A stretch of DNA of 64,000 nucleotides from Neosynechococcus sphagnicola sy1. GTDB taxonomy: Bacteria > Cyanobacteriota > Cyanobacteriia > Neosynechococcales > Neosynechococcaceae. The translations under genes and the position numbers were made by a program. The notes beneath the pieces were generated by a model, which worked only from the letters and a program-made list of their open reading frames with translations, was not told where the DNA came from and did not search any database. Positions 16,354 to 27,722 of the stretch are shown here, in pieces (position 1 is the stretch's first letter; every line of letters starts with the position of its first letter). The DNA is taken from NCBI RefSeq assembly GCF_000775285.1, contig NZ_JJML01000042.1, positions 1 through 64,000 on the forward strand. The letters run 5' to 3'.

Positions 16354-19197
16354 ATGGACTACCGGAAATTTTTAGCCCAGTTATCATCCCCGGATGGTCA
16401 TGGATCTGATTTAGAGCCGTTTGAGGCCATCCTCCAGCAAGTTGCCAGTACTACGAGGCGGGGAGAGGGTTCTGGCGACCAGGGACTGGCTCCTCTGTTG
16501 CAGTTATTACACAGTGCGGTGGGTTATTTAGAACCCGAGGAAATCTATTGTGAAATTGGCTGTTTTCCGGGAGCAAGTCTGATTGCTGCTTTGTCCGATC
16601 ATCCAGAGGTGATGGCCTATGGGGTGGACACCCTGGCAGCGTTTGAGTCTGTGGAGGTGGGTCTGGAACAACTGGTGGCCAACCTCTTGCAGTTTCAAGT
16701 CTTAGAGCAAGTGCTCTTTTGCTGCCAGGACTTTGCAGCTTTTTTCTATGACTTGAAAACAGCAGCCCCAACGACAAAAATCGGAGTCTATTTCTATGAT
16801 GCTGCCCACGATTACCGCTCTCAACTAATGGCGCTACTCCTCGTGAGACCGTTTCTGGCGGAGCGGGCACTCTTGGTGATCACGTCCGATCCACTGGGAG
16901 GGGTAAATCAGGCAAATTTGGACTTTTTGGCTGCCCATCCCCAGAGTCGATTGCTCCTCAGCGGTAGGGATCAGGCAGCAATGGGGAAGGGGCAGGGTCT
17001 ACAGGTAATTGCCTGGGACATCCATTCTCAGCTGGAAACAAGACACGCTGTTCCCCTAGCATCGCTGCGAAACCAAGCCATGATTGATGCGATTCAGGGG
17101 TTACAAGCCCCTGATCGGGCTGAACTAGCAGCAGTTCTGGTGGATCAAGCTGATCAGCAATGGCAACAAGGGGATGTTAAGGGCGCGAAATGCAACTATC
17201 TGGCGGCTTTACGGTGGCAGCGAAACTGTGCTAGGGCATGGCAGGGCTGGGGTGGGGTGTTGACAATAACAGGCCGGGTAGATGAAGCAATTCAGGCCTA
17301 CCAGCAAGCCCTGATTTTCAATCCCCAAATGATAGAAACCTATGCCCGATTAGGACGGATCTGGTTGCAGCAACAGAAGTTCGATCAGGCGATCGCTACC
17401 TATCAGCAAGCCCTAGCTTTAGCACCTAAACAACCTGAGATTTTGACTCAGATGGGAGATGTGTTTGTTGCCCAAGGTCAACCGGGGGTGGCGGCACTCT
17501 ACTATGGCAATGCCTGTCACAGTCGCAGTGACTATGCAGCAGCGGTGCGGTACTACGAGCAATTCTTGGCAACGGAAACTCCGGGGGAAGCCTTCTATAT
17601 TTTTCTCGGGGATTGTTATCAACGCTTAGATCAATTTCCCCAGGCGATCGCGGCCTACCGACAGGGTATTGCAGTCCATCCCCAGTCAATAGAGCTGTAC
17701 TTTTACCTAATTATGGGGTTGCAGGCATCGAATCAAATTGAGTTAGCCCTGGACACAGCTACCCAAGCATCCCAGGATCATCCCGACAATTTTTGTTTCA
17801 AGCTCCTACAAGCACTACTGTTGCCAGTTGTCTATCGCTCCTCTGATCAGGTGCGGCACTATCGCCAGCGATTTACCCAGGGTTTAGCCCGACTCACTCA
17901 AGAATGTCAGCTCCACTCCCCCGCAGCTTGTCGAGATACCTTGATGGGAATTGGCAAGATCACCAATTTCTATCTAGCCTACCAGGGGATGAATGATCGG
18001 GATTTGCAAGAGCAGTATGGGCAACTGGTGCACCGGATCATGGCTGCCAACTATCCCCAGTGGGTTCAGCCCCGACCGATGCCGACCTTAAGTCCAGGGG
18101 AGAAAATTCGCGTCGGCTATCTTTCCGCCTATCTCAGGGGGCACAGTGGTGCCAAGTGGGCAATCGGGTGGCTGAAGTATCAGGATCGCCTACGCTTTGA
18201 AACCTACTGCTATCACATGGGCCCCGAAGTTGATCCTGTGACGGATCAATTTTGCCAATATAGCGATTATTTCCATCACATCCCTGATCAATTGGAGCGG
18301 CTCTGTGAGCAAATCCTGGAAGATCAATTGCATATCTTGGTGTTTACCGATATTGGCATGGATGGGAAAACAACCCAAATTGCTGGACTCAGATTAGCTC
18401 CGGTTCAGTGTACCGCCTGGGGACATCCCGTGACCTCGGGCTTGCCAACCATTGACTATTATCTCTCGGGAGCATTAATGGAGCCAGAGAATGCTAATGA
18501 ACACTATTCAGAGGCATTGGTATTACTGCCAAACATTGGGGTAGCCTATCCCCAACCGGATACATTAGTGATCGAAGGTCACAGCACCCATTTATCCCTG
18601 CGTCCCCAGTTTGGGATTTCAGAGACAGCGATTGTCTATCTTTGTTGTCAATCACTATTTAAGTACTTACCAGAGCATGATTTCATTTTTGCAAGACTGG
18701 CTCAACAAGTCCCCCAATCGGTCTTTATTTTTATTGGCAATTCCAGCTCGGAGGTAACTCAGCAATTTAGCGATCGCATCGGACAGGCATTTCAAGATTT
18801 AGATTTGGCAGCAGAGAGATTTATCAGGTTTTTACCCAAGCAAGATCGGGAAAATTATGGGCGACTCCTGAGGACTGCGGATGTTTACTTGGATGCACTG
18901 AGTTTCTCAGGAGGAAATACTGGCATTGATGCGATCGCCTGCAATTTGCCGATTGTGACCCTGGCTGGCAAGCTGATGCGCAGTCGTCTTGCAACTGGTA
19001 TCTTACAAAGGATTGGCGTTACTGATACCATTGCCCAGACTCCACAAGAATATCTTGAAATCGCCATTAGATTGGGGATGGATCGAGACTGGCGGCAAAG
19101 CATTTCTGACAAAATTAATCATTCTCAATATATGTTATTTGAAGATCGGGAATGTGTTCGATCTTTAGAAGATTTCTATCAGCATCTTATGACCTAA
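16354..19197 (+). CDS. methyltransferase-like / TPR / GT41 (OGT-SPINDLY) fusion
   Basis: A 947-residue three-part protein. Residues about 1-250 look like a class I methyltransferase of the Methyltransf_24 type: EIYCEIGCFPGASLI resembles the AdoMet motif I and VYFYDAAHDYRSQLMALLLV the DADHSY-type motif. Residues about 255-480 are TPRs (AIQAYQQALIFNPQMIETYA, AIATYQQALALAPKQPEILT). From about residue 580 comes a GT41 catalytic domain (IRVGYLSAYLRGHSG, WGHPVTSGLPTIDYYL, FSGGNTGIDAIACNLPIVTL), the family of O-GlcNAc transferase and SPINDLY that glycosylates Ser/Thr of proteins. The start ATG after the permease stop was chosen. A paralogue follows directly. Which sugar and acceptor are used is unknown. 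Confidence 0.85.
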   Translation: MDYRKFLAQLSSPDGHGSDLEPFEAILQQVASTTRRGEGSGDQGLAPLLQLLHSAVGYLEPEEIYCEIGCFPGASLIAALSDHPEVMAYGVDTLAAFESVEVGLEQLVANLLQFQVLEQVLFCCQDFAAFFYDLKTAAPTTKIGVYFYDAAHDYRSQLMALLLVRPFLAERALLVITSDPLGGVNQANLDFLAAHPQSRLLLSGRDQAAMGKGQGLQVIAWDIHSQLETRHAVPLASLRNQAMIDAIQGLQAPDRAELAAVLVDQADQQWQQGDVKGAKCNYLAALRWQRNCARAWQGWGGVLTITGRVDEAIQAYQQALIFNPQMIETYARLGRIWLQQQKFDQAIATYQQALALAPKQPEILTQMGDVFVAQGQPGVAALYYGNACHSRSDYAAAVRYYEQFLATETPGEAFYIFLGDCYQRLDQFPQAIAAYRQGIAVHPQSIELYFYLIMGLQASNQIELALDTATQASQDHPDNFCFKLLQALLLPVVYRSSDQVRHYRQRFTQGLARLTQECQLHSPAACRDTLMGIGKITNFYLAYQGMNDRDLQEQYGQLVHRIMAANYPQWVQPRPMPTLSPGEKIRVGYLSAYLRGHSGAKWAIGWLKYQDRLRFETYCYHMGPEVDPVTDQFCQYSDYFHHIPDQLERLCEQILEDQLHILVFTDIGMDGKTTQIAGLRLAPVQCTAWGHPVTSGLPTIDYYLSGALMEPENANEHYSEALVLLPNIGVAYPQPDTLVIEGHSTHLSLRPQFGISETAIVYLCCQSLFKYLPEHDFIFARLAQQVPQSVFIFIGNSSSEVTQQFSDRIGQAFQDLDLAAERFIRFLPKQDRENYGRLLRTADVYLDALSFSGGNTGIDAIACNLPIVTLAGKLMRSRLATGILQRIGVTDTIAQTPQEYLEIAIRLGMDRDWRQSISDKINHSQYMLFEDRECVRSLEDFYQHLMT

Positions 19198-19251
19198 GAA
19201 TTAAGGGTTTAAGCAAGGGTTTCAAGATATTCACCTGACGGATTCTGATCT

Positions 19252-22051
19252 ATGGATTTCCAAGGCTTCCTCAATGGTTTAGCAGATCTCTATGAAGATT
19301 GGGGAGAATTGCAGACAACGCCTCGATCTCCGATTTTCTCTGAAATTTCAGCCCAAATTCAGGATGGTTCAGATCCTAAGGTGCTACAACTGCTCAACTG
19401 GGCGGTATCCAACTTAGAAGATAATGAAGTTTATTGTCAGCTTGGTTGTCAGTTGGGTTCAAATTTGATTGGCGCTTTATCCGGCCATCCAGAAGCCCTA
19501 GCCTATGCTGTGGAAACCTGTTTAGATGCAGTGGGTAAGGAAGATCGTCTTGAACAATTAATTTCAAACCTTGAGAGTTATCGCCTCACTGAACAGGGTT
19601 TTTTTCTGTCATCAAGATTTTGAAAGCTTTTTCCAAGATTTATCCGAACTAGAGCTAGCGCACAAGATTGGGATCTGTTTTTATGATAGCGATCAAGATT
19701 ATCGTTCTAACTTTCTCTGGTTACTATTGGTTCAGCCTTTTCTTGCCGATCGGGCACTGTTAATTACTACCCGTAGCCATTGGTCTGGGGTCGCACAAGC
19801 CAATTTAGATTTTCGGGCGACCCATCCCCATTGTCAGTTGCTCCTGGACTTGACCACCGCAGCAGATTCTGAATTTTGGCAGGGCCTACAAGTATTAAGT
19901 TGGGATACGACTCAATCCCATGAGGTTAACTGGGATGACTTAGAAGCACAGCAGCATCAAGACTTTATCGATCAAATGCAAGGGATTCAGTCCCAGGAGA
20001 ATCAACGGATTATTGAACAGCTATTTGCAGCGGCTGTTGCGGCTCACACTGCTGAAGCATGGACAACAGCTGAACGCAATTATCGAATGGTCTTAGATTT
20101 AGCTCCCAAACATGCGGATGCTTGGCATAACTTAGGGATGGTGCTCTATGCAACTCACCGATATCCCGTGGCACTCCAAAGTCTCTTGCGAGCGATCGCA
20201 TTATTACCAGCTGTAGCGAACTATCATTACAGCCTCGGCTTGGTCATGGAAGCAGTTGGCGATGGAGAACAAGCAATCCATGCCTATCAGCAAACGATCA
20301 CCCTCGATCCGCACCATCCCCATGTTTTTTCGGTTTTAGGGAAGTTGCTCCGTCGCCAGGGACAGACAACGGAGGCAGAAGCCATTTATCGTCAGGATAT
20401 CATCTGCAATCCCGCGCGATCGCAGCCCTATGTGAATCTGCTTACCTATCTATATGAACAAAATCGGGAGCAGGCAGCTGCCGATCTCTTAGCATCTGTT
20501 TTGGCATCAGTTTCTGATCCAGATATTATTAATCACCTAGCCTACACATTGACCTATTTAGGCTGTGTTGATGCCGCGATCGCAACCGCGGCAGTTGGCT
20601 TGGAGTTACAACCGGAAAATTTATATTTGCGGATGATTCAGCGATTAATGCTGCCCATCTTATATAAAACTGAAGCCGATATCCAATGGTATCGACAACA
20701 CTATCAAAGTGGCTTAGAAGATCTGATTCGCTATACTCAAAATCTGGATCATCCCCAGGTGGCTCTTGCCGGAATTGCCTCTGATCCCTATCTAAGTTTC
20801 TATTTAGCGGCTCAAGCCCAAAATGATCGAGATCTGCAGCGTCTTTATGGTCAATTTGTGCAGGAAATCATGGCGGCCAATTATCCAGACTGGATACAGC
20901 CCCTGTCTCTAGCACCGTTGAAGCCGGGAGAGAAAATCCGAATTGGCTATGTTTCAGCATTCATGCGGCAGCATACCGTTGGCAAATTATTTCTGGGATG
21001 GCTGCAATATCATGATGTCAAAAGTTATGAAATTTATAGCTATTATATTCGCCGAGATGTCGATGCAACTACTCAGGAATTTCAAGCATATAGCGATCTC
21101 TTTCACCAGATCCCAGAGGATTTAGAAGCAGCTTGTCGGCAAATTATCGCCGATCAACTCCATATTCTGGTGTTTCTAGAAATTGGTATGGAAGCTCAAA
21201 CCACTCAAATGGCAGCGCTGCGGCTGGCTCCGATTCAATGTATGGCCTGGGGACATCCAGTAACATCAGGCTTGACCACCGTTGATTACTTCTTGACCAG
21301 TCAGAACATGGAGTCTGAAACGGCATCTGAACACTATACTGAGTCACTGGTTTATTTACCCAATATTAGTATTGCCTATCGCCAGCCTCGTCTACCTGAG
21401 CAGCGTAAATCTCGTGATTATTTTGCGTTACCCGGATCAGCAACCCTGTATTTATCTTGTCAATCCATTCATAAGTATCTCCCCCAGTATGATTGGTTGT
21501 TTGCCGCAATTGCCTCTCAAGTTCCTCAGGCAAAATTTGTCTTTATTGCTGCTAGGTATCCCCACCTAACTCAACTTTTGAAAACAAGACTCGATCAAGC
21601 TTTCCAAGCCTATGAATTGGATTATGGTGAATATTGTTTTTTCCTCCCCCAATTAACGATAGACGACTATCTTTCTCTCAACTTGGTTTCTGATATTTTT
21701 CTGGATACCTTAGGTTGGTCAGGCGGTAACACCACCTTAGAGGCGATCGCGGGTCAGTTACCCATTGTTACCTGTCCTGGAGAACTCATGCGAAGTCGTC
21801 ATGCGGCTGGTATTTTAAAGCTGCTAGAGGTGACAGAGACGATCGCTGCCAATGAGACCGAATATATTAAAATCGCCGTGAGATTAGGACTCGATCCAGC
21901 GTGGAGACAAACAATTGTCAGCCAGATGCAAGCCGGCCTCGGATGGCTCTATGAGGATCGAACCTGTGTCCAGGCTCTAGAAACTTTCTATCAGCGGGTT
22001 ATATCCCAGGGACTTACCAGTGGCAGTATCCTATCTTTAGAAGCAGGATAA
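19252..22051 (+). pseudogene. second methyltransferase-like / TPR / GT41 fusion, frameshifted
   Basis: A paralogue of the preceding gene with the same plan. The first frame gives MDFQGFLNGLADLYEDWGEL and NEVYCQLGCQLGSNLIGALS, then breaks at GGGTTTTTTT (19596-19605); the second frame continues VFFCHQDFESFFQDL, CFYDSDQDYRSNFLWLLLVQ, TPRs and a GT41 domain (IRIGYVSAFMRQHTVG, WGHPVTSGLTTVDYFL, WSGGNTTLEAIAGQLPIVTC). Deleting one G rejoins the frames exactly where the intact paralogue reads VLFCCQDFAAFF. The intact product would have about 932 residues. The methyltransferase-like motif has Gln (CQLGCQLG) where the first copy has Glu, so AdoMet binding is doubtful. The frameshift is probably a sequence artefact. 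Confidence 0.8.
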
Positions 22052-22120
22052 CCGTCGGCGATATCAATAGCGTCAGGGCGGATGCTTAAAAGTTAATTCC
22101 AGGAGGGTACCGACGCAGAT

Positions 22121-24755
22121 CTAAGGTTGGAAGGGAGTCTGTAACTGATAGTGCAACTGTCTGCGAGCTTCAGCCAATGCTTCGGGTAACTGACTAGCAT
22201 CCCGGCCCCCTGCTTGGGCAAGATGGGGACGACCACCGCCCCCGCCCCCGCAGCGTTTCGCGATCGCCCCAATAAATTTGCCAGCTTGCAGACCTTTTTG
22301 AACCAGAGTGGGACTGAAGGCCGCCACCAGACTTACCTTGTCAGGTTCGGGTACGGAGGCCAAGACAACGGCCCCTTCCCCAAGTTTTTCTAGGAGTTGC
22401 TCGGCTGCTATTTTTAGGGAATCGGCATCCACCTCCCCCAGTTGGGCTACCAAGATCTTTAAGTCTCCAATTGGCTCAGCATGGGTGAATAGGCGATCGG
22501 CTTTGGCCACAGCCAGCTCTGATTTCAAAGACTCGATCTGCTTCTGGGCGGTTTTCAATTCCTGCTGCAAGCTGGTAATCCGATCGGGAATTTCTTCCGG
22601 TTTAATCTTGAAGCGATCGCTGAGATCCCGAACCACGTGATCCCGGAGGTTCAAGTATTCCAAAACCGCCGGGCCTGCCACGGCTTCAATACGGCGAATG
22701 CCAGCGGCAACTCCCGTTTCAGCGACAATCTTAAACAGACCAATCTCAGCGGTATTGTGGACATGGGTACCGCCACATAACTCCATCGATACCCCTGGGA
22801 CATCGATCACCCGCACTTCGTCCCCATATTTTTCCCCAAACATGGCGATCGCCCCCTTGGCTTTGGCGGCGGCAATGGGCATCACCGCCACTTCCGTGGT
22901 GTGGGCTTCAGCGATCCAGGTGTTAATCTGTTCCTCGATCTGGTGGAGTTCCTGGGACGTTAAGCCTCGGGAGCAGTTGAAGTCAAATCGCAGCCGATCA
23001 AAGGCCACCAGGGAACCCGCCTGGGAAATCGTCGGATCAACAATGAGTTTGAGGGCTGCTTGCAGGAGATGGGTAGCGGTGTGGTTGGCTTGTACCCGGC
23101 GACGGCAGGCCAGATCAATTTGAGCCGTTAACTGATCACCCCCCTGCAAGGTTCCCCGCTCGACGCGGCCAAAGTGGACAAAAATCCCCGACTCTTTCTT
23201 GACATCCTCAACCCGAATCAGCACCGCTTCCCCCGCTAAATAGCCGCGATCACCAATTTGTCCCCCCGACTCTGCATAGAAGGGAGTGCGATCTAGGATC
23301 AATTGCACCGCGGTCCCTGGGGCGGCAGCTTTCACTAACTTGCCTGCCACCAACAGGGCTTTCACTTGGGTGGTAGCAGAGACTTGGGTATAGCCAAGGA
23401 ATTCCGTGTCATGGAGTTCAGCAGCGAGTTGATCCAGGGTTCCCTGAACCGTCAGATCGATGGTTTCATGGGCATCCTGGGAGCGCTGGCGTTGCTGTTG
23501 CATCTCCACTTCAAACCCTTCCAGGTCAACGCTTAAGCCCTTTTCTGCTGCAATTTCTTGGGTGAGTTCCAAGGGGAACCCGTAGGTATCGTAGAGAATG
23601 AAGGCATCCCGCCCAGTAATTTGTTGGGTCTCGGATTGCAGCATCTCCGCTAGGAGTTTCTCTCCTCGCTCCAGGGTCTCTAAGAACCGGGATTCTTCGC
23701 GGTGCAGTTCCGCTGCGATCACCGCTGCCTTGGCTCGGACTTGGGGATAGGCCACTTCAGCTAAGGCAATGGCCGTTGCTGCCACCTCTGCCGTGAACTG
23801 GGTTTGAATCCCCAGCAGCCGACCATGGCGCACCACCCGCCGCAGCAGCCGCCGTAACACATACCCCCGCCCGATATTAGAGGCGGTAATGCCATCGGCA
23901 ATCATGTGAACCACCGCCCGAATATGATCGCCAATCACCTTCAGGGAGACTTGGGTCGACTGATCCGCCGTGGCATAGTCGATAGCGCCAATGGCAGCAG
24001 CGGTTTGGATGATCGGGAAAATCAGATCCGTTTCGTAGTTGTTTGGCACCCGCTGTAAAATCTGAGCCATGCGCTCTAGCCCCATGCCAGTGTCAATATT
24101 CTGATTCTGGAGGGGGGTGAGGTTGCCCTCCGTATCCCGGTTATATTGCATAAACACCAGGTTATAAAACTCGATAAACCGGGTGTCGTCTTCGAGATCA
24201 ATGGCATCCCCCCGCTCGGGATGGAAATCGAAGTAAATTTCAGAACAGGGGCCACAGGGACCCGTCGGCCCAGAAACCCAGAAATTATCCTTTTCACCCA
24301 GGCGCTGAATTCGTTCGGGGGGGACGCCAATCCCATCCCGCCAGATCGCAAAGGCTTCCTCATCGGCTTGGAACACGCTCACCACTAACTGTTCTGGCGG
24401 CAGTTGCAAGACTTGGGTCACCAATTCCCACGCCCACGCGATCGCCTGGGGTTTGAAATAATCCCCAAAGCTAAAGTTGCCCAACATCTCAAAAAACGGT
24501 ATGGTGGCGAGCCGTCCGACCTACATTCTCAATGTCGTTGGTGCGGATACATTTCTGAGCGGTGGTGACTCTGGAAAACTCAGCCGGATGCTGGCCTAAA
24601 AAGATGGGCTTAAAGGGTAACATCCCGGCGATCGTCAGCAGCACAGTAGGATCATCCGGCACCAGGGAGGCACTGGGAAGCACTTGGTGGCCTCTGGTTG
24701 CATAGAATTCTAGAAATGTCTGCCGAATTTGTGCGCCGCTGAGAGGGATAGACAT
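22121..24755 (-). pseudogene. alaS: alanyl-tRNA synthetase, frameshifted as given
   Basis: The enzyme charges tRNA-Ala. The first frame has [20 protein letters not shown] and [13 protein letters not shown] to GRTARHHT; the second runs [14 protein letters not shown] through the class II catalytic core, the editing domain with [10 protein letters not shown] and [13 protein letters not shown], and a C-terminal DHHA1-like domain ending [16 protein letters not shown]. The join lies at a run of six A (24491-24496, plus strand) where the expected HHTFFEMLGN needs one base less. Full length would be about 877 residues, normal for bacteria. Because the gene is essential and all domains are conserved, a sequencing or assembly indel is far more likely than a real pseudogene. 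Confidence 0.9.
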
Positions 24756-24984
24756 GGGATTAATGGCTGTTCCAGAATATTTTAGGTAAAACCTCCTCTT
24801 CTATGATGCCTCAAGAGCCGACACCACTTTCAGGAATTGGCTATACCCAGCGCACCATCTAATGCCGCACCCCCCCTGACGGGCTGCTGGAGGAAGGGGG
24901 AACTGGGGGCTCCAGAAAAATGGGAACAAAGGCTCCAAATTGCTTTTCAATAGAGACAGCGGTTTATGAACTAATTTCTTACCT

Positions 24985-25393
24985 ATGTCTTTCCAGTCTG
25001 TCAAAATGGCTTCTCTGCTTCTGGGCGCGATCGCCTTGACATCCTTGTCGGCAGGGGCATGGGCGCAACCCTTGCAATCGGGTGCCATCGCCCAAAGCAT
25101 TAATCGCTCCGCGTTACAGGATCTGAACTTGACCTCCCAGCAGATGCTAGAACTGCGCAAAATTCACGACAATGAACAAAAGCAAATTGCCGCAGTCCTT
25201 ACCTCCACTCAAAGTAGCCAACTCAGTCAGGCCATCCAATCGGGCAAAAAAAATGGAGGATGTCCTGCCAACGCTGAAGCTGACGAACGACCAGACAACT
25301 AAAATCCGCGCTATTCGGATGACCTCGGTGCAGGGTTACCAAAAAATCTTGACCCCGGATCAAATGCAAAAACTACGGGGCTTAGGGGGCTAG
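24985..25393 (+). pseudogene. small exported Spy/CpxP-like protein, frameshifted
   Basis: The first frame has a clear signal peptide (MASLLLGAIALTSLSAGAWA, cleaved before QPLQ) and a helix with LNLTSQQMLELRKIHDNEQ. It breaks at an A8 run (25246-25253); the second frame gives KKMEDVLPTLKLTNDQTTKI and YQKILTPDQMQKLRGLGG. Without one A the product is about 135 residues. The repeated LT-x-x-Q helices (LTSQQM, LTNDQT, LTPDQM) recall the LTXXQ motif of the periplasmic chaperones Spy and CpxP. It is therefore probably a periplasmic or lumenal small helical protein. A convincing Rho-independent terminator follows. Confidence 0.65.
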
Positions 25394-25415
25394 GGCTGAC
25401 CCACTCTTGAATTCC

Positions 25416-25464
25416 CTGGAGGGACTGGGGAAACTGCCAGTCTCTCCAGTTTCTTTATTTTTTT
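25416..25464 (+). terminator. Rho-independent terminator
   Basis: CTGGAGGGACTGG (25416-25428) pairs with CCAGTCTCTCCAG (25437-25449) with one G-T type mismatch, followed by TTTCTTTATTTTTTT. It terminates the Spy-like gene and overlaps the end of the converging kinase gene. Confidence 0.75.
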
Positions 25465-27722
25465 ATCGGAGACTCGATGGGAGATCCGCGGGGCAGCGGC
25501 TTTCCAGGCCCCTTGAGAGGTAACACAACGGTAAAGCTGGTCAGGAGGGAATGGCTCTCAACCTCAACCCTGCCCCCTAAATGGCTGACCATTTTTTGCA
25601 CGAGGGCTAAACCCAGGCCAGTTCCGCCCTGCTTCCAGGGATCTGCACTGGGAACCCGGTAGAACTTATCAAAAATTCGCGGTAGCTCATGAGCCGGAAT
25701 TTCCACCCCGGCATTACTCACCCCGATTTGCAGGGTATCCCCCTGGAGGTGGGCGGTGAGCAGAATCGTTTCACCCGCCGGTGTGTACTTACAGGCATTG
25801 TGCAGCAATTCACTCACCACTCGTCCGAGATTCACGGCTGACGATCGCAGCAGCGGTAGATTCGTCGCTATCTCCAAGCGCAGAGTTTGTTGCCGGGTGA
25901 TGGCTCGTTCACGAAAAGAGTCACCAATCTGGGGCAGCCAGCCATGGAGATCGATGTCACTCAGATCGAGGTCATCCACTCCGGCCTCCAGTTGTTGTAG
26001 ATCCAGCAGATCGTTGATCAGCGCCATTTCGCGATCGCACTCGGTATTGAGGATTTGGAGATAGCGATCAATCTTGCTGATCGGGCTCCCTAGGGGGAGC
26101 GACGGCGTCAAGGACTGCTCCTGCTTAATCAGGGTGGCTAAGAGCTGACTTGCCATTTTGATATTCGTCATGGGAGATCGGAGTTCGTGGGACACCGTAC
26201 TCAAAAAATCATCCTTGAGGCGGTTTAAGCGTTCCAGTTCTTGCACCTGCACCTGAGCAGCCTGGTATAGACGCGCCTGCCGCAGGGCGATCGCCCCCTG
26301 ATTGGCAACCTGTTGAGCCACGCGGATTTCTAGTTCACTAAAGGCGGCCTCGGGGGGCTTCAGTAGCCATAGATCCCCCAAAACCCCCTGATCATCGAAG
26401 ATCGGACAGACGAGGGCCGTAAATTGCGGTTGCAAAGCGCAGGGAAGGGTGGCGGCGATGGGCGAGAACTGAAAGCATTGATTCTGGAGGAGTTGTCCAT
26501 AGATCTCGGGGAGATCCGCCATCTTCAGGGTCTCACCCTGGGCCGAGGGTAGCTGGGACGTGTACTCATAACTAATCGTGGCGGTCTGCCCTTCGAGGTC
26601 GTAAAGGGCGGCATTACAGCAGTAAATGTCCAGCCCTCGACCCAACTCCTGCACCGCAGTTTGCAAGATCTGATCTTCATCCAGGGAATCACGCACTTTA
26701 TCGGTAATGCGTTTGATCAGGGCTTCAAAATCAAAGGCTTGTTTCAGCTGCGTGGTGCGTTCCTCCACCTGTTGCTCCAGATCGGTGTTGAGTCGCTGTA
26801 CCTGCTGATAGAGTTCGGACTGTTGCACCGCGATCTCCACCTGGGTGACCAATTGCTCCAGTAAATTGATTTCAAACCCTTGCCAATGATGGGGTTGGGC
26901 GCAATGATGCACCGATAAAATCCCCCAGAAGTGCTCCCCCTGTTGGATCGGAACCACGAGTTGGGCGCGGATTTGCTGGCGATCGCTGTACCTGCGACGG
27001 GAATCCAGAACTTCTGACTGTTGCAAGTTATCGCTAACTTCCCGATGACCCTGGCGGAAAAAGGCAATGCGTTCTTGAAACCAGGTTTCTCGAATCGTGG
27101 TTCCCAGAATTGAAACCCACCCTGCCGCCACGGACTCCGCCGCCACCATCCCGTTGCCTGCGGCATCGCAGTGGTAAATCACCACTCGGTCGGTTTGCAG
27201 CAGCTGTCGCACCTGATCGACGGTGGTATTGAGAATCTCATCAAGATTCAGAGATTGGTGAATCTGCTGGGCAACCACTCGCAATAGGTATTCTCGTTGG
27301 CTCTGTTGCCGTAGTTCTTCGGTGAGGTACCGGGTTTGCAACAGGCGGCGCACCCGTTGTCTCAAGACGGGAAGATGGATGGGTTTGGTGACATAATCCG
27401 TCGCTCCGGCGGCAAATGCCTGATCCACAGACCTTTGATCTTCCAAACCCGTAATCATTAACACCGGGGTGCGATCGCCCCCCGGCAAGGCTTGAATGTG
27501 ACTACAGCAGGTAAAGCCATCCATCACGGGCATCAGGGCATCCAGGAGGACAATCTCAGGTTTGCATTGGCAAAACAGCCGTAACCCCGCCTCACCGTTT
27601 TCAGCTTCAATCACCTGATGCCCAGCCCGTTCCAACTCCATGCGCAGCAGCCTGCGGGTGAAGGCATCATCATCCACCACTAGGATCAGGGCTGAGTCTG
27701 GGGGAACTGGTAGGGTGCTCAT
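25455..27722 (-). CDS. response regulator-led sensor histidine kinase (REC-GAF-GAF-HisKA-HATPase)
   Basis: A 755-residue soluble signalling protein. Residues about 10-130 form a REC domain (ILVVDDDAF, phospho-Asp in EIVLLDALMPVMDG, Lys in DYVTKPIHLP). A first GAF (about 150-310) strongly resembles those of phytochromes and cyanobacteriochromes (DRVVIYHCDAAGNGMVAAES, IRAQLVVPIQ, LSVHHCAQPHHWQ) but has no Cys at the usual bilin site before IRAQ. A second GAF follows near 345-490, then HisKA (DDFLSTVSHELRSPMTNIKM) and HATPase_c (HNACKYTPAG, GGTGLGLALVQKMV). Its ATG overlaps the stop of the upstream giant hybrid kinase, so the two are translationally coupled and probably belong to one phosphorelay. 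Confidence 0.88.
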   Translation of the reverse strand: MSTLPVPPDSALILVVDDDAFTRRLLRMELERAGHQVIEAENGEAGLRLFCQCKPEIVLLDALMPVMDGFTCCSHIQALPGGDRTPVLMITGLEDQRSVDQAFAAGATDYVTKPIHLPVLRQRVRRLLQTRYLTEELRQQSQREYLLRVVAQQIHQSLNLDEILNTTVDQVRQLLQTDRVVIYHCDAAGNGMVAAESVAAGWVSILGTTIRETWFQERIAFFRQGHREVSDNLQQSEVLDSRRRYSDRQQIRAQLVVPIQQGEHFWGILSVHHCAQPHHWQGFEINLLEQLVTQVEIAVQQSELYQQVQRLNTDLEQQVEERTTQLKQAFDFEALIKRITDKVRDSLDEDQILQTAVQELGRGLDIYCCNAALYDLEGQTATISYEYTSQLPSAQGETLKMADLPEIYGQLLQNQCFQFSPIAATLPCALQPQFTALVCPIFDDQGVLGDLWLLKPPEAAFSELEIRVAQQVANQGAIALRQARLYQAAQVQVQELERLNRLKDDFLSTVSHELRSPMTNIKMASQLLATLIKQEQSLTPSLPLGSPISKIDRYLQILNTECDREMALINDLLDLQQLEAGVDDLDLSDIDLHGWLPQIGDSFRERAITRQQTLRLEIATNLPLLRSSAVNLGRVVSELLHNACKYTPAGETILLTAHLQGDTLQIGVSNAGVEIPAHELPRIFDKFYRVPSADPWKQGGTGLGLALVQKMVSHLGGRVEVESHSLLTSFTVVLPLKGPGKPLPRGSPIESPIKK

